Assembly (NCBI GenBank): GCA_945898215.1
Contig: CAMDHY010000001.1
Span: forward strand, 1-64,000
Source: Pseudoxanthobacter soli DSM 19599
GTDB taxonomy: Bacteria; Pseudomonadota; Alphaproteobacteria; Rhizobiales; Segnochrobactraceae
Direction: 5' to 3'
Length of the DNA stretch: 64,000 bases
A program made the position numbers and the translations under genes. Below, one piece after another: positions 50,072 through 59,349 of the stretch. Each line of letters begins with the position of its first letter. Position 1 is the stretch's first letter. Under the pieces are notes generated by a model. It ran no database searches. It was not told the origin of the DNA and was given only the letters and a program-made list of their open reading frames with translations.

Positions 50072-50890
50072 TCAAGCGGCGAACGAGTAGGAGAACCCGG
50101 CGCGTTCGAGCAAACCGACGATCGCCTCGTTGCCGGGCGTCAGCACGACGCCGTCGATGAGCGTGTTGGTCAGGTCGGCGGTGAGTGCGCCCTGGCTGCG
50201 GTTGTCGGGATTGACGCCCTTGGAGATGAGCGTCCCGGCCAGCTCCCACACCGCGTTGTGGCAGGCGCAGAAGACGACGCCGCGCTTCTGCAGCACCGGG
50301 ATGTAGTTGCCGAGCGTGTCGGAGTAGAGCCCCGTTGGGTCCTCGATGTCCTTCACCTGCGCCTTCGTCACCTTCGGGTCCTTGATCAGCGTGTTGCGCT
50401 TGAAGGCACCGTCCGTCAGGCTCGCGAGGTCGTACTTCTCCCAGGCGGCCTGGCTGTAGAGGCTGTACTGGGCGGGGCCGTGCGGGGTCGCCACCATCAG
50501 GAAGTTGGGATGACCGAGGGCGAAGGCCTCGGCGTTCATGGTGTTGCGGATCTGCGTCAGCCAGGTGCCGGCGATGTCGGTGGTGTCGAAAACGTGCTTC
50601 TGCTTCCCGCCATAGGCGAGGATGAGGTCCATCGCCTCGGTGTCCCACTGGCCGGGCTTCGTCAGGATCATCGGCGCCTTCTTCGCGCCGCGTCGCCGCC
50701 GGATGTCGGCCAGCGCCCGATAGAACGAGCGCAGCCGGTCGGCCCCCTCCGGCAGATAGTCCGTATCCCGCGCGCTCGCCTCGACGGCGGCCTCTGCCGG
50801 CACCGCGGTCGCCACGGCGGCCCCGGCAATCCCAGCAACGGCCGCGATCGTCTGCAGCGTCGCCCTGCGGGTCAGTCCATCACTTGTCAT
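50072..50890 (-). CDS. Tat-exported protein, DsrE/F-like
   Basis: A 272-residue protein with a twin-arginine signal (LTRRATLQTIAAVAGIAGAA). I do not recognise a named family over its length. The segment MILTKPGQWDTEAMDLILAYG, and later the C-terminal order GVVFCACHNAVWELAGTLIS ... VVLTPGNEAIVGLLERAGFSY, resembles DsrE/F folds, where the Cys is the sulfur carrier; here that would be one of the cysteines in FCACH. Exported DsrE-like proteins occur near sulfur oxidation or haem/redox genes, but no such genes are adjacent. It is convergent with mazG and lies between mazG and hflX, an insertion relative to the usual order. Confidence 0.75.
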   Translation of the reverse strand: MTSDGLTRRATLQTIAAVAGIAGAAVATAVPAEAAVEASARDTDYLPEGADRLRSFYRALADIRRRRGAKKAPMILTKPGQWDTEAMDLILAYGGKQKHVFDTTDIAGTWLTQIRNTMNAEAFALGHPNFLMVATPHGPAQYSLYSQAAWEKYDLASLTDGAFKRNTLIKDPKVTKAQVKDIEDPTGLYSDTLGNYIPVLQKRGVVFCACHNAVWELAGTLISKGVNPDNRSQGALTADLTNTLIDGVVLTPGNEAIVGLLERAGFSYSFAA

Positions 50891-51040
50891 GATTCAGTCC
50901 CCCGGTAGCCGTCGCGACCCCGGGGCAGTTTTGGCATTTGGCCCGCACGCACGCCAGCCTGACGCGGCTGATTTTTTTGCCGCCCGGGACCTCGCGACGG
51001 GGTGCCGGTCCGCCGTCCGGCACGGATCGTCGGCGTCCGC

Positions 51041-52519
51041 TCAGGCGGCGCCGGCGCGGCGCGATCCGCGTGCAGGGGCCTGGATGTAGCGTCCGGCGCG
51101 CTGCTTGAACGGCACTTTCTGGCGCGGCGGCACGCGCAGCACGAGATGGACGCCGTCGTCCCCGTCGTGGCGCTCCATCACCTCAGTCGAGCGGTGCAGC
51201 CAGGCGAGAAGCTCGCCTTCCGTCACCGGCACGGTGATGCGCACCTGCCATTTGTCCTCCGACAGACGCGCTTCGATGCGCGCGAGCAGGTGCTCGATCC
51301 CCTCGCCCGTCACCGCAGAGATCGCCACCGGCCCCTCGCCGTCCGTGGCGGCGAGCAGGCGCGCGCGGCGGTCGGCGTCGATGAGATCGATCTTGTTGAG
51401 GACCTCGATCAGCCGGTCGCGATCGTGCGGATCAATGTCGAGGAGCGTCAGCGTCTCCTGGACGTCGCGCGACTGGGCATCCGAATCGGGATGGGAGACG
51501 TCGCGCACGTGCAGGATGACGTCGGCCTCGACGACCTCCTCGAGCGTGGCGCGGAAGGCGGCGACGAGGTGGGTCGGCAGGTCGGAGATGAAGCCGACGG
51601 TGTCCGACAGGATCGCCGAGCCGCCATGCGGCAACCGGATCTGCCGCAGCGTCGGGTCGAGGGTCGCGAACAAGAGGTCCTTCGAGAGCACGCCGGCGTC
51701 GGTCAGCCGGTTGAACAGCGTCGACTTGCCGGCGTTGGTGTAGCCGACGAGCGCGATCACCGGATGCGGCACCTTCTTGCGGTTCGCCCGGTGGAGGCCG
51801 CGCGTGCGCTTCACGTCCTCGAGCTCGCGCTCGATCTTGATGATGCGCTCCTGGATCAGCCGGCGATCCGCCTCGATTTGGGTCTCGCCGGGGCCGCCGA
51901 GGAAGCCGAAGCCGCCGCGCTGGCGCTCGAGATGGGTCCACGTGCGGACGAGCCGGCTTTTCTGCCAGTTGAGATGGGCGAGTTCGACCTGCAATGTGCC
52001 TTCGCGCGTGCGGGCGCGTGCGCCGAAGATCTCAAGGATCAGCGCGGTGCGGTCGAGCACCTTGGCGCTCCACGCCTTCTCGAGATTGCGCTGCTGCACC
52101 GGTGTCAGCGGATGGTCGACGACGACGAGATCCGCCTCTTCGGTCGAGACGGCGAGCTTCAGTTCCTCGACCTTGCCGGTGCCGAACAGGGTCGCCGGGC
52201 GGGTCGCGGAGAGGCGCACGACATAGGCGCCGACGACCTCGAGATCGATCGCGCCGGCGAGGCCGACCGCTTCGGCGAGACGCGCCTCGGGCGAGCGCAT
52301 CTTGGCGCCCTCCCCGGTCTCGGCGCTGCGCCGCTCCGTGCGCACGGGCGCGATGACAATAGCGCGCGTACGCTTCGCGATGCGCGAGATCCCGTCCCGC
52401 CTGTCACGCCGGTCTGCACCGGGTTCGTCGTCGTGCTCTGTTCGATTGCTCAAAGGAGGGGCCGGTTCTTCCTCGTGGAGAGCGTCGTCGGTGCGGCGCG
52501 GCGCACCGGAGCACGACAC
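51041..52519 (-). CDS. hflX: GTPase HflX
   Basis: About 492 residues, ribosome-associated GTPase that splits stalled or heat-damaged 70S ribosomes. The HflX N-terminal domain contains VVDHPLTPVQQRNLEKAW and the glycine-rich LERQRGGFGFLGGPGETQIE. The G domain has GYTNAGKST (G1), SDTVGFISDLP (G3) and LNKIDLID (G4). A stop directly precedes GTG 52519, so this is the most upstream start possible; the first 70 residues are poorly conserved. The hfq gene lies 136 bases upstream on the same strand, the classic hfq-hflX pairing. Confidence 0.95.
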   Translation of the reverse strand: MSCSGAPRRTDDALHEEEPAPPLSNRTEHDDEPGADRRDRRDGISRIAKRTRAIVIAPVRTERRSAETGEGAKMRSPEARLAEAVGLAGAIDLEVVGAYVVRLSATRPATLFGTGKVEELKLAVSTEEADLVVVDHPLTPVQQRNLEKAWSAKVLDRTALILEIFGARARTREGTLQVELAHLNWQKSRLVRTWTHLERQRGGFGFLGGPGETQIEADRRLIQERIIKIERELEDVKRTRGLHRANRKKVPHPVIALVGYTNAGKSTLFNRLTDAGVLSKDLLFATLDPTLRQIRLPHGGSAILSDTVGFISDLPTHLVAAFRATLEEVVEADVILHVRDVSHPDSDAQSRDVQETLTLLDIDPHDRDRLIEVLNKIDLIDADRRARLLAATDGEGPVAISAVTGEGIEHLLARIEARLSEDKWQVRITVPVTEGELLAWLHRSTEVMERHDGDDGVHLVLRVPPRQKVPFKQRAGRYIQAPARGSRRAGAA

Positions 52520-52655
52520 TCATCGCATGAAAGCAAAGCGGACGGCGAGGAGTTCCGCATCCTCGCGGCGAGCGACCGAATCAACAGACCTCCGCGCCCG
52601 TCGCAACGAGCGCGGAGCCTGGCCGATGGATAGCCGCCGAACCGTCGCGTCGGGG

Positions 52656-52895
52656 TCAGGCCTCTTCCGTGGGCTCGAACAGCTGGATCGGCTGGTTCGG
52701 CATGACGGTCGAGATCGCGTGCTTGTAGACGAGCTGGGAGTGTCCATCCCGCCGCAGCAGGACGCAAAAATTGTCAAACCAGGTCACAACACCTTGCAGC
52801 TTAACACCGTTGACGAGGAAGATAGTCAGTGGAGTCTTATGCTTGCGGACGTAATTTAGGAAGGTGTCCTGTAGATTTTGTGCGCGGTCCGCCAT
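52656..52895 (-). CDS. hfq: RNA chaperone Hfq
   Basis: A 79-residue Sm-like protein that forms a hexamer and pairs small RNAs with mRNAs. [20 protein letters not shown] opens the Sm1 motif; [23 protein letters not shown] and the Sm2 signature YKHAIST are intact. The C-terminal tail is short, as usual in alphaproteobacteria. The ATG at 52895 follows AGGAAAAA. It precedes hflX on the same strand, and the 191-base gap upstream contains a long inverted repeat (52918-53035). Confidence 0.97.
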   Translation of the reverse strand: MADRAQNLQDTFLNYVRKHKTPLTIFLVNGVKLQGVVTWFDNFCVLLRRDGHSQLVYKHAISTVMPNQPIQLFEPTEEA

Positions 52896-52917
52896 GGTAT
52901 GTTTTTCCTATTCTTAC

Positions 52918-53035
52918 GAGCCGACGATGCTTTCACAGCAATCTCTCTTTTTGACCGAGGCCCAGTCTTGGAGAGGAGAGCGAGTAGATGACTATCCGCC
53001 CACACTGCGCAGTCGAGCAGTTGCATCGTCGGCTC
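52918..53035. repeat. 13-bp perfect inverted repeat upstream of hfq
   Basis: GAGCCGACGATGC (52918-52930) and GCATCGTCGGCTC (53023-53035) are exact reverse complements separated by 92 bases. The enclosed segment also has ACTGCGCAGT, a 10-bp palindrome near 53004-53013, and TCTCTCT against GAGAGGAGAG. It occupies most of the dat-hfq gap. It could be a leader RNA structure for hfq, a small RNA or a miniature mobile element; the sequence alone does not decide. Confidence 0.65.
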
Positions 53036-53086
53036 AAGTTATACCGCACCTGCGAAGAAAGGGGATCGGAATCTCTCCCGTCTGCG

Positions 53087-53950
53087 TCAAACGGCCACGA
53101 GTTCGGTCGCCTCGTGGAAGTGGCTCCGGAGCGCCCGCGTCACGGGTCCCGGCCGTCCGTCGCCCACCATATGGCCGTCGATCCGCACCACCGGCATGAC
53201 GAGCGTCGTCGCCGCGGTGATGAACGCTTCCCGCGCCGCCAGGGCTTCCGGCACCGAGAACGGGCGCTCCTCGAGGGGCACGCCCTGGCGCGCCGCCACC
53301 TCGCAGACGACCTCGCGGGTGATGCCGCGCAGGATGCCCCGCGTCGCCGGGCGGGTGACGAGGCGTCCCTCCCCCGTGACGATCCAAGCGTTGGTCGAGC
53401 CACCTTCCGTGACAAGACCGTCGGAGGTGACGAACCAGGCCTCCCGGGCGCCCGATTCCTTCGCCTGCTGCTTGGCGAGTACGTTCGGCAGGAGACCGAC
53501 TGTCTTGATGTCGACGCGGTCCCACCGGTTCTCCGGCACGGTGATGACGGCCACGCCCTCACCCGCCTGCCGGTCGGCCTTGGCGAAGTCCGCGGCGCGC
53601 GCCGTCATGACGACGGCGGGGGCGACGTCGCTGCTCGGAAACACGTGGTCGCGCCGGGCGACGCCGCGCGTCACCTGGATGTAGACCATGCCGTCGCGGA
53701 CGCGGTTGCGGCGGACCACCTCGCGCATGATCTGCCGCAGCGCCGCATCGCTCATCGGCGCGCGGATCCGCAGTTCCGACAGCGAGCGCGCCAACCGGGC
53801 GAGATGGCGGGTCGCATCCACCAGGTGACCGCCATAGACCTCGCAGACCTCGTAGACGCCGTCGCCGAACTGGTAGCCTCGATCCTCGATGTGCACGGCC
53901 GCCTCGGCATGCGGGACATAGAGGCCATTCACATAGGCGATCCGGCTCAT
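53087..53950 (-). CDS. dat: D-amino-acid transaminase (class IV aminotransferase)
   Basis: A 287-residue PLP enzyme. MSRIAYVNGLYVPHAEAAVHIEDRGYQFGDGVYE at the N-terminus, the PLP-lysine segment DIKTVGLLPNVLAKQ, and EGGSTNAWIV with RGILRGITREVV near the C-terminus match D-alanine aminotransferases. It converts D-amino acids and 2-keto acids, supplying D-Glu or D-Ala for cell wall. The frame opens further upstream, but homology begins at ATG 53950. It lies between trkA and hfq on the same strand, a known alphaproteobacterial arrangement. Confidence 0.93.
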   Translation of the reverse strand: MSRIAYVNGLYVPHAEAAVHIEDRGYQFGDGVYEVCEVYGGHLVDATRHLARLARSLSELRIRAPMSDAALRQIMREVVRRNRVRDGMVYIQVTRGVARRDHVFPSSDVAPAVVMTARAADFAKADRQAGEGVAVITVPENRWDRVDIKTVGLLPNVLAKQQAKESGAREAWFVTSDGLVTEGGSTNAWIVTGEGRLVTRPATRGILRGITREVVCEVAARQGVPLEERPFSVPEALAAREAFITAATTLVMPVVRIDGHMVGDGRPGPVTRALRSHFHEATELVAV

Positions 53951-53996
53951 GGGGACTCCGACTTTGCTCGAAGATTGAGGAATAAGTATCTGAATA

Positions 53997-55373
53997 TCAG
54001 AAGAATTCCAGGCTGACGCGGAACATCTGCTCGACCAGCCTGAGCCGTTGGGCGAGCGCGAAGATAACAACCCGGTCACCCGACTGGATCTGTGTCTCGC
54101 CCGTCGGCACGATCACGGCGCGCTTGCGGTAGATGGCGCCGATGCGCACCCCGTCGGGCAGGTCCAGATCGCGCAGCGGCCGTCCGACCAGGGGCGAAGT
54201 CTGCAGCGCCTCGGCTTCGATCAACTCGGCCGCACCATTCTGCAGGGACTGCACGCTGCGGATGCGGCCGCGGCGGACGTGGCGCAGGATGCGCGAAACC
54301 GTTACCGCCCGCGGATTGACGTAGGCGTCGATGCCGAGCGCATGGGTGAAGGCGGGATAGCTCGTCGAGTTGATCAGGCAGAGATTGCGCTTGCAGCCGA
54401 GGTTCTTCGCCATCACCGCCGACAGGATGTTGGTCTCGTCGTCGTTCGTCAGCGCGACGAGGCTGTCGGCGTCCTGGACGTCCGCCTCGCGCAGCATGAC
54501 CTGGTCGAGGGCGCTGCCATTGATGATGACCGTGCGGTGCAGCGACTCCGACACCGCCACCGCCCGGTCGCGGTTCTCCTCGATCAGCTTCACCCTGGCA
54601 TTGGCGAAGCGGGCCTCCAGCGACTGCGCCACGAAGAAGCCGATGTTGCCCCCGCCGGCGATGACGATGCGCGTCGCCTCGGGCTCCTCGTGGCCGAAGA
54701 TCGCCAGCGTGCGCTTCACCTGGTCGCGCTTCGCCACGACATAGGCGAGATCGCCGACCAGGATCGCGTCCTCGCTGCGCGGCACGAACAACCGCGCGCG
54801 GCGCAGGATGCCGACGACCACCGCCCCGAGATCGGGGAACAGCTCCGTCAACTGGCGCAGGGGCGTGTCGACGATCGGGCAGTCGGCCGTGCAGTCGATG
54901 CCGAGCACGACGACCTCGTCATCCGCGAAGGTGACGGTCTCCACCGCTCCCGGCAGGGCGAGACGCCGCAGAACGGTCTCGCCCACCTCGATCTCCGGCG
55001 AGATGATGACGTCGATCGGCATGTTGTCGCGACGGAACAGGTCCTGCCAGTGCGGCGCGAGATAGCTCTGGGCGCGGACGCGCGCGATCTTCGTCGGCAC
55101 GTTGAACAGGGAATGCGCCACCTGGCAGGCGACCATGTTCACTTCGTCCGACAGCGTCACTGCGATCAGCATGTCGGCCTGGTCGATGCCGGCCTCCGCC
55201 AGCACCTCCGGGTGGGAGCCGTGGCCGACGACGCCGCGGACGTCGAGATTGTCACGCACGAGGTTCACGAGGCGCGCCTGTGCGTCGACCACGGAGACGT
55301 CGTTCTGTTCGGCGGCCAGCCGCTCGGCGATGCCGTAGCCGACCTGACCTGCCCCGCAGATGACGATGCGCAT
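53997..55373 (-). CDS. trkA: Trk potassium uptake regulatory protein TrkA
   Basis: A 458-residue peripheral membrane protein with two RCK repeats. Each half has an NAD-binding Rossmann motif (VICGAGQVGYGIAERLA at 3-19, IAGGGNIGFFVAQSLE near 235) followed by an RCK_C subdomain. It binds NAD(H) and gates a TrkH/TrkG potassium channel, which is not encoded in this window. It follows ntrX on the same strand after 83 bases, the common order in this class. Confidence 0.95.
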   Translation of the reverse strand: MRIVICGAGQVGYGIAERLAAEQNDVSVVDAQARLVNLVRDNLDVRGVVGHGSHPEVLAEAGIDQADMLIAVTLSDEVNMVACQVAHSLFNVPTKIARVRAQSYLAPHWQDLFRRDNMPIDVIISPEIEVGETVLRRLALPGAVETVTFADDEVVVLGIDCTADCPIVDTPLRQLTELFPDLGAVVVGILRRARLFVPRSEDAILVGDLAYVVAKRDQVKRTLAIFGHEEPEATRIVIAGGGNIGFFVAQSLEARFANARVKLIEENRDRAVAVSESLHRTVIINGSALDQVMLREADVQDADSLVALTNDDETNILSAVMAKNLGCKRNLCLINSTSYPAFTHALGIDAYVNPRAVTVSRILRHVRRGRIRSVQSLQNGAAELIEAEALQTSPLVGRPLRDLDLPDGVRIGAIYRKRAVIVPTGETQIQSGDRVVIFALAQRLRLVEQMFRVSLEFF

Positions 55374-55456
55374 GACTGCTCCCGTTCGCGCCGGCGCGCG
55401 GCCCCGCCGCGTGTTCTAGCGCATCTGCCGCAGTGCGAAAGCGCCTGTCGCGCGGT

Positions 55457-56824
55457 TCAGGCGACGCCGAGCGACTTCAGCTTGCGATGCAGGGCGGAGC
55501 GCTCCATGCCGACGAACTCCGCCGTGCGGGAGATGTTGCCACCAAAGCGGTTGATCTGGGCCTTCAGATAGTCGCGCTCGAAGACCTCGCGGGCGTCGCG
55601 CAGCGGCAGGGCCATCAGATGCTCGCCCCCCGCCCCGGTCGGCAGCGCCGGCACCATCGCACCGATCTCGGTCGGCAGCAGGTCGGCGGTGATCACGGCC
55701 TCCGCGTCGCCGCGTGTGAGGATCATCAGGCGCTCGACGTTGTTGCGGAGCTGGCGGATGTTGCCCGGCCAGTCGTGGGCCTGCAGCACTGCCATCGCGT
55801 CGTCGCCGATCCGGCGGATCGGCAGGCCCGCGGTGCGGGCGATCTGGTCCATGAAGAAGCCGACGAGCTCGGGAATGTCCTCGCGCCGCTCGGCGAGCGC
55901 CGGAACGCGGATCGGCACGACGCTGAGGCGGTGGAAGAGATCCTCCCGCAGCGTGCCATCGGCGATCTCTTGCTCGAGATCGCGCGCGCTAGAGGACAGG
56001 ATGCGGACGTCAACCTTGACCTTTGTGGAGCCGCCGATGCGCAGGAACGTCTGCTCGACGAGCACCCGCAGGATCTTGCCCTGCGTCTCGCGCGGCATGT
56101 CGGCCACCTCGTCGAGGTAGAGCGTGCCGCCGTGCGCCTCCTCGAGCGCCCCCACCTTGCGGGAGCGGCCGTCGGAGCCCTCGATGCCGAACAGTTCCTC
56201 CTCCATGCGGTCGGGCGTGATCGCCGCCGCATTGACGATGACGAACGGCCCGCTCGACCGATGCGAGAGGGAGTGGATCGTCCGCGCCACCAGTTCCTTG
56301 CCGCTGCCGGAGGGACCGGAGATCAGGATGCGGCTGTTGGTCGGCGCCACCCGCTCGATCGTCTGGCGGAGTTGGTTCATCGACGAGGAGGCGCCGACGA
56401 GGTCGGTCGCCTCGGTCATCCGCTCCTTCAGCGACCGGATCTCGCGCTTCAGCGACGAGGCTTCCAGTGCCCGTTCGGTGGCGAGCACCAGGCGGTCCGC
56501 CTTGAACGGCTTCTCGATGTAGTCGTAGGCGCCCCGCTTGATCGCGGAGACGGCCGTCTCGATGTTGCCGTGGCCGGAGATGATGACGACCGGAAGGTCG
56601 GGATGCTGCTCGCGGATCGCATCGAGGAGCGCCAGCCCGTCGAGGCGGCTGCCCTGCAGCCAGATGTCGAGGATGACGAGCGACGGCCGGCGGTCGCGGA
56701 TGGCGGCGAGCGCCTGGTCGCTGTCGCCGGCGGTGCGCGTGCCGTTGCCCTCGTCCTCGAGGATGCCCGCGATCAGCTCGCGGATGTCCGCCTCGTCGTC
56801 GATGATCAGGATGTCAGTCGCCAT
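55457..56824 (-). CDS. ntrX: Nitrogen-regulatory response regulator NtrX
   Basis: A 455-residue NtrC-family protein. The receiver domain has D53 in LVILDIWLQG. The central AAA+ domain has GPSGSGKELVAR (Walker A) and GGTLYLDEVADMP (Walker B). The C-terminal Fis-type helix-turn-helix ends GGNISRTAEFVGMERSALHRKL. Between ELFGIEG and GALEEAHGG the usual GAFTGA loop is missing, so sigma-54 activation may be lost; this has been noted for alphaproteobacterial NtrX. Start ATG 56824 overlaps the ntrY end by 11 bases. It acts with NtrY on nitrogen metabolism, envelope or respiratory genes. Confidence 0.95.
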   Translation of the reverse strand: MATDILIIDDEADIRELIAGILEDEGNGTRTAGDSDQALAAIRDRRPSLVILDIWLQGSRLDGLALLDAIREQHPDLPVVIISGHGNIETAVSAIKRGAYDYIEKPFKADRLVLATERALEASSLKREIRSLKERMTEATDLVGASSSMNQLRQTIERVAPTNSRILISGPSGSGKELVARTIHSLSHRSSGPFVIVNAAAITPDRMEEELFGIEGSDGRSRKVGALEEAHGGTLYLDEVADMPRETQGKILRVLVEQTFLRIGGSTKVKVDVRILSSSARDLEQEIADGTLREDLFHRLSVVPIRVPALAERREDIPELVGFFMDQIARTAGLPIRRIGDDAMAVLQAHDWPGNIRQLRNNVERLMILTRGDAEAVITADLLPTEIGAMVPALPTGAGGEHLMALPLRDAREVFERDYLKAQINRFGGNISRTAEFVGMERSALHRKLKSLGVA

Positions 56825-59195
56825 GGCTGCTTCGGACACTTTCGGAGGACGGGACGGCAGCGCTGCTGCCGAGGACATCGAGAGGTTCGACCGAGGGCGA
56901 TCTGCGCTCGGTCGCGGGCGGCGAGCCGGGCTCGGCTCTCGAGGACGCCAGAACCGGGCCATTACCATCGGCGCGGATGACCAGGCGCACGCACGCACCG
57001 CGGCCGCCGGCGGCGACGGCGGGCGAATCGAGGAGTTCGATCCGGCCACCGTGCTCCTCGACGATCTTGCCGACGATGGCGAGGCCGAGGCCGGTGCCCT
57101 TCTCGCGCGTCGTCATATACGGCTCGAGCAGACGCTCGCGGCCGTCCTTGGGCAGGCCGATGCCGTTGTCGACGACGTCGATAACGAGTTCGTCGCCGGT
57201 GCGATGGACGGACACCTCCACCCGCCCCGGTCCGCGGACGTCGGCCGGCACCGCCACGACCGCCTCGACGGCGTTCTTGACGACGTTGGCGACCGCCTGG
57301 CCGATCAGCCGGCGGTCGAAGCGGCCGGTGATCGCATCGCTCGGCAGCCGCGAGACGAACTGCACGTCGGGATGGCCGACGCTCTGCAGGAACAACGCCT
57401 CGCGCACCGCCTCGCCGAGATCGCCGGGCTCGAAGACCGGCTTCGGCATGCGCGCGAACGAGGAGAACTCGTCGACCATCCGGCCGATGTCGCCGACCTG
57501 GCGGATGATGGTGTCGACGCACTGGTCGAAGACCGCCCGGTCGTCCTCGATGCGCTTGCCATAGCGCCGGCGGATGCGCTCGGCGGAGAGCTGGATCGGC
57601 GTCAGCGGATTCTTGATCTCGTGGGCGATGCGACGCGCCACGTCGGCCCAGGCGGAGGTCCGCTGCGCCGTCACCAGATCGGTGATGTCGTCGAGTGTCA
57701 CCACCCGATCCTGGCCGCTGCCGTCGGGACGCCGGTCCGTGGTCACGCGGACGTTGACGATGCGCTCCTGGCCATTGCGCAGCAGCCGGATCTGCAGCTG
57801 CCGCGGCCGGTCCGCCGTCTCACGCCCAGCCGTCTCCCGCCCGGCCGGCTGCAGGGCCGGGGCGATTTCCGGCACCATGTCGGTCAGGTCCCGGCCGACG
57901 AGATCGCCCTCGTCGGCGGCGAGAAGCAACTGGGCCGATCGATTGGCGAGCGAAATCAGCCCGGTCTCGTCGATGCCGATGACCCCCGCCGTGGCGCCCG
58001 CCAGCACCGCCTCGGTGAAGCGGCGGCGCCGATCGATCTGGTCGCTGGCGGAGACGATCTCTTCGCGCTGCGAGTGCAGTTGCTGCGTCATGGCGTTGAA
58101 CGTCTCGCCGAGATGGGCGAGGTCGCCGTCACCCTTCTCGATCGGCACCTTCGCATCGAGGTTGCCGTGGGCCACCTGGTCCGCGGCCGTGATGAGGCGC
58201 CGGATCGGCGTGACGAGGCGATTGGCGAAACCGAAGCCCAGCCAGATCGCCGCCACCAGCAGGACCAGGGCCAGTCCGACATAGACGAGCGCGAAGGCGA
58301 TCAGCACGCCCGTGCGGGACGCCTCGAGGTCGCGGAACTCGAGCGCGCCCTCTTGAGCGAGCCGCATGTAGTCGACGACGCGCGGGTCCATCGACCGCGT
58401 CACGTAGAGGTACATGTCGTCATAGGCGACGAGCTTGGCGACCCCGCCGACCTGGTTGGTGCCGCCGGGAGCGATCAGGATCGGCCCCTTGTCGGCGGCC
58501 CTGGCGAAGGCCTCGACCGGCGGGAGTTCGAACGTCTGGTCGAGGTCGAGGATGGTGCGGGTGACGACGGTGCCGTCGCCCTTCATCAGGAAGACCGCCG
58601 GCACCTGCCGCAGCGACGCCTGCGTGCTCAGGAAGCGGTCGAACTGGACGGGTTCGTAGTCGTACATCGTGCGTGCGCGGTCGATCTCGGTGGCCAGCGC
58701 GATGAGATCGCCGCGCAGGACACGACCGTGCTCCTCGACGTAGGCGCTCGCCACGGCGACCGCGTTGTCGACGATCCCCCGCGTCCGCTCCTCGAACCAG
58801 CGATCGAGGCCGCGATCGAGCGTGATCGTCGCCAGGATCGCCACCAGCACGGCCGGCAAGGCCGCGATGACGCTGAACAGCGCGACGATACGCACATGCA
58901 GGTCTGCGCCCGCGCGGCCTCGTTGGCGCGCGAGCCAGAGAAGCCGGATCTCGACCGCCACCGAGGCCACGAGAACCGCGACGATCACGCCGTTGATGGC
59001 GAGCGCGCTCGACACGATCTCCGGCGTCGGCGACAGGGGTGTCAGCCCCGTGAGGACGAGGAACGTCACCGTCACGGAGACGAGGGCGAGGATGGTCGCG
59101 ACGAGGCCGATACGGCGCAGAAGGCGCAGACGGTCCGGCCCCCCGCCGGGTGTGCTGGTCGTCATGCGAGGCAGGGCCTCGTTCGTCACCGCCAT
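56814..59195 (-). CDS. ntrY: Membrane sensor histidine kinase NtrY
   Basis: A 793-residue kinase. Three N-terminal hydrophobic segments lie at about 30-52, 62-82 and 103-125, followed by a periplasmic region and another helix near 300-322. HAMP (RLVTPIRRLITAADQVAHGN), a PAS domain (RFTEAVLAGATAGVIGIDE) and the H box RRIAHEIKNPLTPIQLSAERI with H525 follow; the catalytic domain has NVVKNAVEAV (N box) and KGTGLGLAIVGKIVEEHGG. It phosphorylates NtrX. ntrB/ntrC, often immediately upstream, are absent here: the NHEJ gene ku begins on the other strand instead. Confidence 0.95.
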   Translation of the reverse strand: MAVTNEALPRMTTSTPGGGPDRLRLLRRIGLVATILALVSVTVTFLVLTGLTPLSPTPEIVSSALAINGVIVAVLVASVAVEIRLLWLARQRGRAGADLHVRIVALFSVIAALPAVLVAILATITLDRGLDRWFEERTRGIVDNAVAVASAYVEEHGRVLRGDLIALATEIDRARTMYDYEPVQFDRFLSTQASLRQVPAVFLMKGDGTVVTRTILDLDQTFELPPVEAFARAADKGPILIAPGGTNQVGGVAKLVAYDDMYLYVTRSMDPRVVDYMRLAQEGALEFRDLEASRTGVLIAFALVYVGLALVLLVAAIWLGFGFANRLVTPIRRLITAADQVAHGNLDAKVPIEKGDGDLAHLGETFNAMTQQLHSQREEIVSASDQIDRRRRFTEAVLAGATAGVIGIDETGLISLANRSAQLLLAADEGDLVGRDLTDMVPEIAPALQPAGRETAGRETADRPRQLQIRLLRNGQERIVNVRVTTDRRPDGSGQDRVVTLDDITDLVTAQRTSAWADVARRIAHEIKNPLTPIQLSAERIRRRYGKRIEDDRAVFDQCVDTIIRQVGDIGRMVDEFSSFARMPKPVFEPGDLGEAVREALFLQSVGHPDVQFVSRLPSDAITGRFDRRLIGQAVANVVKNAVEAVVAVPADVRGPGRVEVSVHRTGDELVIDVVDNGIGLPKDGRERLLEPYMTTREKGTGLGLAIVGKIVEEHGGRIELLDSPAVAAGGRGACVRLVIRADGNGPVLASSRAEPGSPPATERRSPSVEPLDVLGSSAAVPSSESVRSSHGD

Positions 59196-59349
59196 TCGAT
59201 TCCTGTCAGCCCGGCTCGGAGGGCGTCACCCGATTACAACATTGTTGCGAAAATGAGACATCATCCGTACCGACAGGCCGATTGGAACGGGTGGCGCCAG
59301 TGGCGCGTTGCGGGCTTGGCCTCCAGCGAGGCTGCTCGGGAGGGGGATT

